DNA of 64,000 bases, taken from NCBI RefSeq assembly GCF_963924675.1, contig NC_089221.1, positions 4,461,851-4,525,850 of the forward strand, written 5' to 3'. Position numbers and translations under genes: made by a program. A model generated the notes under the pieces. The model was given only the letters and a program-made list of their open reading frames with translations, did not search any database and was not told where the DNA came from. This DNA comes from Phocoena phocoena. Taxonomy: Eukaryota; Chordata; Mammalia; Artiodactyla; Phocoenidae. How positions within the stretch are numbered: the first letter of the stretch is position 1; every line of letters starts with the position of its first letter. Positions 58,373 to 64,000 of this stretch are shown here, piece after piece.

Positions 58373-59265
58373 ATATATAGAACATTGCATCAGAGAAAAG
58401 GGCACACAGGAAAGAGGTGTTATGGACCACTGACATGCCCTTGTCCAGAGAGTTTTGAGGGAGTACGTGAATGTTCTCTTGAGATTAAAAACATAGTAGT
58501 TTGAACAATGAAAGTAGAAATACATTATAAAAGGAATATTTGTACATAAATGATTTTGGAGATTTCTATTTGATATAACTCCCAACAGCCACTTGGAGGG
58601 TTTGGTTGAAGAGAGCCCATAGAATGTTGGTGGCTATTGGAATCCAAATCTCTCTACACATTTTCAAATAAAATAATCCAGTTCCACAAGAAAAGCAAAC
58701 AACATTACTCAAAACACACCTATAGTATAATTAGGAGACAGGAATACGATAAACTTCACATAAACAGCCAGATTCAGGATGTGTACTCTGGAGCCCATGC
58801 TGAGCAAACTATCAGGTAAGAGTTTGTGGAAAAGTGGAGAGGGAAGAGGATTCCTGGGAGGAGAAAGTTCACTTAGGTGGGGAGATAGTGAAAACCACTT
58901 CTGAAGGAGAAGGAGGGTGTCTGGGAGTGGGGATCTAGGGATGAGGGAAAGAGGGGAGCAAGAGGTGAAGCAAGAGATTTATAGAAACACAAGAGAAGCA
59001 AGGAGTCATATGATATGCCAATGCCTGTCCCCAGCAAAGGGGGTAGGAAGGAAGGGAGGGAGGCAGGGAGGAAGGAAGTACATTTAACTGTACCAATGGA
59101 AGAGTGTGTGCTTGAATCAAGATGCCCAAACTCCATATGCATTTCTACCTTCAACTTTTATTGCTGGTCTGAGAACAATAACAACAAAAAGATATTTTAA
59201 AGTAATTGAGAGAAAAAAGTTAGAAAATACAGAAAATAATATAAGAGAACTATAAAAGTAAAAAT
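58373..59265. other. Unique sequence with a GGAA-type purine tract
   Basis: A (GGAA/GGGA)n tract is at 59041-59079. The opposed 64-93-codon frames across it are artefacts. No other feature recognised. Confidence 0.5.
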
Positions 59266-59269
59266 ATTT

Positions 59270-60235
59270 GTCATATATAATTGAGATTCCAGAGAGGCAT
59301 TTATGAATGGGACAGAAACATTATTTGTTCAAAAACTGATAAAACACATCAACCCACAGATTTAAAAATCTCTACAAAAACAACAAAATAAAAAGCAAAG
59401 CAAGATAAACAAAACAAACAAGCATCTGGATATATGGTCAAAAAACCCCCAAAAAACTAAAAAACAAAGATAGGATGTAATAAGCAGCCAGGGGGGGAAA
59501 TATAAAAGACACACTACCTTCAAAGGAACAACAGTCAAACTAAACGCTGACTTTCAACAGGAACAGTGGATGCCAGAAGACAATGGAATTCCATCTGTAT
59601 CTTAAAAGTGCCAAAATAAAAATACCAACGTAGAATTAGCTACCAACTGATCACACCCTTCAAAACTGAAGCAAAATATATGTATATTTGTTCAGAAAAA
59701 CAAAACAGAGAGAAATAATTACCAGCAGATCTTCACTAGAAGAAATTCTAAAGGAAGTTGGTCACAGAGAAGGATACTCATCACAGATGGAAATCTGTTA
59801 AGTGCAGAAAGAAATGTAGAAGAATGGAAAGAGTGAATTATGTGAGTGAGTATAAATGAATATCGATGGTATAAAACAATAATAATATATGATGAGATTT
59901 AAAATATATTTGTGATTGAAACACATGACAACAATAGCACTAAATGTTCAGAAAATGAATGGAACTCTGTCTGAATTCTTAGCATTATCAGGGAATTAGT
60001 AAAAATAATAATTTAAATTAAATTTTATAAGGTCCGGCATGCATATTTTAATTTTTGTGTTACTACTAAAAGAACAGTAAAAGATAATGTAACCAAGAAA
60101 AAATAGAGGAAAAACATAAAATATTTGATTGATTCAAAACCAAGAAAGAAAAAAAGAGGGAAAATAACATATCTACAGTCTGTCTTCAAATAATCCCACA
60201 CTGCCTTACAACAGTGTATGTACTTCCATTTTTCC
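59270..60235 (+). repeat. Ancient L1 5' region, sense
   Basis: 'ctgactttcaacaggaacag' 'tggatgccagaagacaatgg', 'agcagatcttcactagaaga' 'aattctaaaggaag' and 'cacagatggaaatctgttaa' match an upstream (5' UTR/ORF1-side) portion of old L1M elements. It is strongly AT-rich and decayed. Confidence 0.65.
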
Positions 60236-60329
60236 ACTCCTGGAATTCATGCTGATATGCATATTTTTTTTTTACTGTTATGTATGGTATAATCCCCATG
60301 ATAAACATTATAGTTATTTTTACTTTAAA

Positions 60330-62065
60330 CAATCAGTTATCTCTTTTAGAGATGTAACTAATAAACAAGAAAGAACTCTTTATATTTACCCATGTAATGA
60401 CCATCCTGATATCTTCATGCCTTTGTGTAGGTCCAAGCTTTCATCACGTGTCATCTTTCCCTTGCTTGAAGGACATCTTTAACATTTCTGTAATGCAAGT
60501 TGCCTCATGATGAATTCTTTCAGTTTTTGTATATCTTGAAACAGTCCTTATGTCCCCATAATATTTGAAAGGTATTTTCAGGGAATAAGAATTCTAAGTT
60601 GACAATTTTCCTTTAGTACTTGAAAGCTGCTTCTCTCCTGTTGCCTAGTTTACACTGCTTCTGATAGAAAATCTACTGTCATCTCTTACTTTGTTCTTCT
60701 GTACCTAAAGTGCCTTTTTTCTCAGGCTGCCTTTAAGATTTACTTCTTGGAACTGTGGGTTTGTAGTTTCCAGCAAATTTGGAAATGTTTTGGCCATTAG
60801 TACTTCAAATGAATTTTCAAATGCCCATCCTTTTCTCTGGAGACTCCAGTCAGATGTCTGTTTGAGGACTTAACATAGTCTCACTGTTCATTTATTTTAA
60901 AATTCTCCTTTGTACCTGAATTTCATTTTTAATCATTTTTCTGTATTTAGATTCTCGGTTTTTTTCCCCTGCAAAGTCTAATCTTTGCACCACCACCCAT
61001 TATATTTTTTAATATAATTCCTAGTATTTTTCCTCTCTAGAACTTTGACTTGGGTGTTTCTTTCATAACTTCCATGTCTCTACAACACGCTCAATCCTCC
61101 CTGTAGGCTCTTGGACGTGTGGTATAGAGTCTTACCCCTGTTTTGACTCTGTGCTGCTTTTGGCCTACTGACTTTATTCTCACTGAGATATGTGTTTTCC
61201 TACTTCTCTGTAGACTTGGTGGTTTTTGGTTGGATGCCAGATGTGAATTTTACTTTGGGCGATGTATAGTTTTGTATTCTTGTAAGTACTCTCGATCTGT
61301 GCTCTTGGAAGCAGTAAAAGTAGCCAGATACAGTGTGATCCTTTCAGAACTTGCTTGTAAGCTGACTTGGGTGGGGTCAGGACAGCGCTTAGTCTAGTGT
61401 TAGTTTCCCCCACTGCTTAGTTGTGACCTTTCTTAGTCTTATAGTGGATGCTCCACTCTGAGCTGAGATTTTCCACTCTGGCTGGTGGAGAGAGGCACTC
61501 TGCTGCCAGTACAAGACCTGGGTGCTGTACTCCCCAATCCTACCACATCATTTACCCCTTCTTTCTGGTAGTTTCCTCACATACAGGCTGATCACTGTTC
61601 ACCTATGAGCTGATCCTCTGCCCCATGAGCTCCAACCTACCTTGGTTTCCTTGAACTCACAGCCCTCTCTTCAATGTGGGCTCTGCCTGGTACCCTCCCT
61701 GTGCTGCAGCCTCAGTGCCTTCTGCTGACAGTAAGCTGAGAGATCACAGGGCTCACCTCAGTGCTCTCTCAGATATTTCTGCCCTTTTGTTGCCTCATGC
61801 CCAGTGTTTTAAAAATCATTGTTTATATCCTGTAATAACCTATATGGGAAAAGAATGTGAAAAAGAATCAATATATGTATCTGTATAACTGAATCACTTT
61901 GCTGTACACCCAAAACTAATGCAACATTAGAAATCAATTCTACTCCAATACAAAATAAAAATTAAAAATAAACACATTGTTTAATATAGTATGTCAGTCT
62001 TTTTTCTCCTTGGACTAGAGAGTCAATTCAGGCCCTCTTACTTCATCTAGAATGAAAGCAGAAAT
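60330..62065 (-). repeat. Ancient L1 5' UTR region, antisense
   Basis: The plus strand follows the reverse complement of an L1M-class 5' part: 'cactgcttctgatagaaaat', 'ggctgcctttaagatttact', 'aatttggaaatgttttggcc', 'tccatgtctctacaacacgc', 'ggttggatgccagatgtgaa', 'cagcgcttagtctagtgtta' and 'ccactctggctggtggagag'. It ends 'caggccctcttacttcatct'. It is interrupted by the L1 3' end at 61826-61974. Open frames within (61143-61413) are non-functional. Confidence 0.72.
61826..61974 (+). repeat. L1 3' end, sense, inside older L1
   Basis: 'tgtaataacctatatgggaa' 'aagaatgtgaaaaag', 'gtataactgaatcactttgc' and 'tccaatacaaaataaaaatt' form a short L1 3' UTR copy like that at 6572. The target duplication cattgttta lies at 61817-61825 and 61975-61983. 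Confidence 0.93.
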
Positions 62066-62069
62066 CTCA

Positions 62070-63165
62070 CCATAAACAATTCAGAAAATAATGGAAAACC
62101 AGGGAAAGTGTTTACAATATATTGTTATATCAGAGGAATAGGGTTAATATTCTTCTTATTAGAAAAGCTTTTAGGACTTGTGAAGGCATATTTAGACAGA
62201 AAAAGAGACAAAAAACATAGGCAACATTTATAAGTGGTCTTTTTGGGAGAAGCTGAAGTGCAAATGGCCAAAGGGCAAAAAGACAAATGTTCCACCTCAA
62301 TAATGTTTAAGCAAATAAGATGTACATATAAATGAAATCCTGTTTTTCTCCACCTCAGCTTGGTAATGAGTGTGCTGATACCCACTGTTGATGAAATTGT
62401 GAGGAAAGAGGCAACCTTACACAATGCTCAGGAGAGAATGATGTGGTACCATTTTGGTTATATGTGTATTTACAGCCAAATATATATGCATATTTGGTGT
62501 TATGTATATACATATATTTGGTTATAAATATATATGTGTGTGTGTGTGTGTTTTAAGTTTTAAAATGTGATTTCCCATTGGTCTAATTTTTCCTACTGGA
62601 ATTTTTCCTAATGAAAAGAAAACCAAGTTCACATTACAAGGATGACTTTAAAACTTTGTTGATAAAAGTCAGTATTAAATAAAGTTCTCTTGTCCAAAAG
62701 TAGTACATTAAATAAATGAGCTGTGGTTATCGATAAAATAATATACTATGTCACTATAAAAATAAAGATGCCTATATATTTGTTTGATATGGGAAAATTC
62801 TCTTAAACAATAATGGGTGAAAAGACCAACATCCAAACAAAATTATAGCATGATCCCCTTTATGAATATGGGTATGTTTATGTGTGTATATGTATGTGAC
62901 TGTGTCTGTGTGTAACTCTGTGTGATTGTATATGTGAGTGCGATTGTTCATGGGTGTGAGTATATAGTATATAGCATGTCTAAATGAGTGCATTTGTGTG
63001 TACGGGACTGTGATATTTATTGTGTGTGAGAACATGTATGAGAATGTGAGAGTGCATGTGTTCTATTAGTGTGTGTGTGTTTTATTATTTTTATTCTTTG
63101 TCTATATTTTCCAAAATGTTTTTATAATGAGCATGCATTTCTTTTTAATCAGGGATAACCATGAA
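62070..63165 (+). repeat. Ancient L1 ORF2 3' end and 3' UTR, sense, with TG-rich expansions
   Basis: 'gcaaatggccaaagggcaaa' and 'tgatacccactgttgatgaa' 'attgtgagg' match late ORF2. 'aaatgagctgtggttatcga' and 'ccaaaatgtttttataatga' 'gcatgcatttctttttaat' match the L1M 3' UTR. A TA/TG tract (62460-62551) and a degenerate TG-rich tract (62867-63086) have expanded inside it. Confidence 0.65.
62867..63086. repeat. Degenerate TG-rich repeat
   Basis: Units such as 'tatgtgtgtatatgtatgtg' and 'gtgtgtaactctgtgtgatt' repeat irregularly. It is an old, interrupted microsatellite inside the L1 3' UTR. Confidence 0.75.
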
Positions 63166-64000
63166 GTTCTTCCACAGGGAGAAAATAATGTTAATACACA
63201 CAGAACACTGCAGCCATAAGGAGACCAAAGCTTAGTAGTTCAGTGGAAATATAACCTTGGAGGGTGATTGGGTTGTCTTGACTCCTAATTTTAAGAAAAA
63301 GGGGTGGGTTCTAGGAATGTAAGGTGCTCAATGGAACACAGAAAATTAGAGAACAAAAGTTTATGGTGGAAGAAGGAACACAGTTCTTGATCTCAGAGGA
63401 AGCAAACAACCTTGCTTGAGCACCTACCTCCCCATCAGTCTGAGAGCAATCTGGAAGAATTTGTGTTTTAGATTCACACGTGTTCAATTCAAGACCCTTG
63501 CTACAGGGCTGGTGAGCTGTGCACCCCAGGTCTGGGTCTCCATGAGATGTGATGAGACAACGTGGATTAAGCACGTAGCATGACACCTGACCTCCAGAAA
63601 GCCCTCAGTAATCAGACACCATCAACACTAGATACGGCATAAGACCTCAGGGAGAGACCGTGGCATCAGCAGACTTTCTGTGCCCAGAGTTTTGTATGGT
63701 TTCCATCAACAGGACCTCCTGACTTGTACATTACAGTTTCCGTAGGTGGAGGTATGGATATGTGCTCCAGTTGAAAGAATTAGAGCGTGGAATTTATATG
63801 CCCCTTCCCAGAGTTTCTGATTCTCTTTCCCCCAAAAGTGTCAGAGCTTGTGGCATCAGGAACACAGAGAACAGAGTCTGAATGACACGTGACCTCGCCT
63901 TGATATGCCCTACACACTGCGGCATGACTCTGCACATTTCTGGATTCTCCTATGTGATGTGGATTCCCGAATCCCCACTTTATTTTTCCATGCTCCTGGC
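63166..64000. other. Unique sequence, weak MIR-like end
   Basis: 'cgtagcatgacacctgacct' and 'cagaaagccctcagtaatca' near 63570-63615 recall a MIR 3' end. A 91-codon minus frame (63311-63586) has no domain. Nothing else recognised up to the window edge. Confidence 0.45.

Overview
This window is nuclear DNA from a mammal, most likely a cetacean. The main clue is a set of tRNA-derived CHR-type SINEs. Their heads read 'gggcttccctggtggcgcag', with a tRNA-like A box just inside. Long copies (about 300 bp, with an '(aaataa)n'-type tail) and short copies (about 205 bp, ending in 'gcgtaccgc' plus poly-A) both occur; the short type is the deletion subfamily I associate with whales and dolphins. Several L1 3' ends are of the cetartiodactyl type. 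The assignment rests on recalled repeat families, not on a database search.

I found no protein-coding gene that I can support. All open frames are short, and none matches a protein I recognise outside LINE-1 debris. The only recognisable cellular gene sequence is a processed pseudogene of ribosomal protein S25 on the minus strand (12605-13109). The window looks intergenic or deep intronic. It has no operons, CRISPR arrays, rRNA, or free-standing tRNA genes.

Layout. 1-11 kb holds an old L2, an L1 3' end carrying a chimeric SINE, MaLR LTRs, MIRs and a long-type SINE. 11-15.5 kb is a field of old L1 (plus strand) into which the RPS25 retrocopy, a second L1 3' end and a short SINE have landed. 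15.5-26 kb is mostly unique, with one MLT1 LTR, a candidate LTR, a SINE carrying an unusual hairpin and an old L2. 26-33.7 kb has L1 3' fragments, a Tigger-type element and a MER1-type hAT element. 35.1-39.85 kb is a nested stack: an old minus-strand L1 is interrupted by two MaLR LTRs and by a 5'-inverted (twin-primed) younger L1, which itself carries a short SINE. 40-59 kb is largely unique, with an MST LTR, L2 and L1 remnants, a hAT MITE and several long dinucleotide microsatellites. 59.3-63.2 kb is almost all ancient L1.

The most notable items are insertion-mechanism fossils, not genes: the twin-primed L1 with matching target-site duplications, a SINE made of two subfamilies joined inside one pair of target-site duplications, and a SINE in which a local template switch has apparently created a 13-bp-stem hairpin. 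An AT-rich, homeodomain-motif-rich unique stretch near 55.9-56.25 kb is a candidate conserved regulatory element. I saw nothing that looks like a new defence, toxin or metabolic system.
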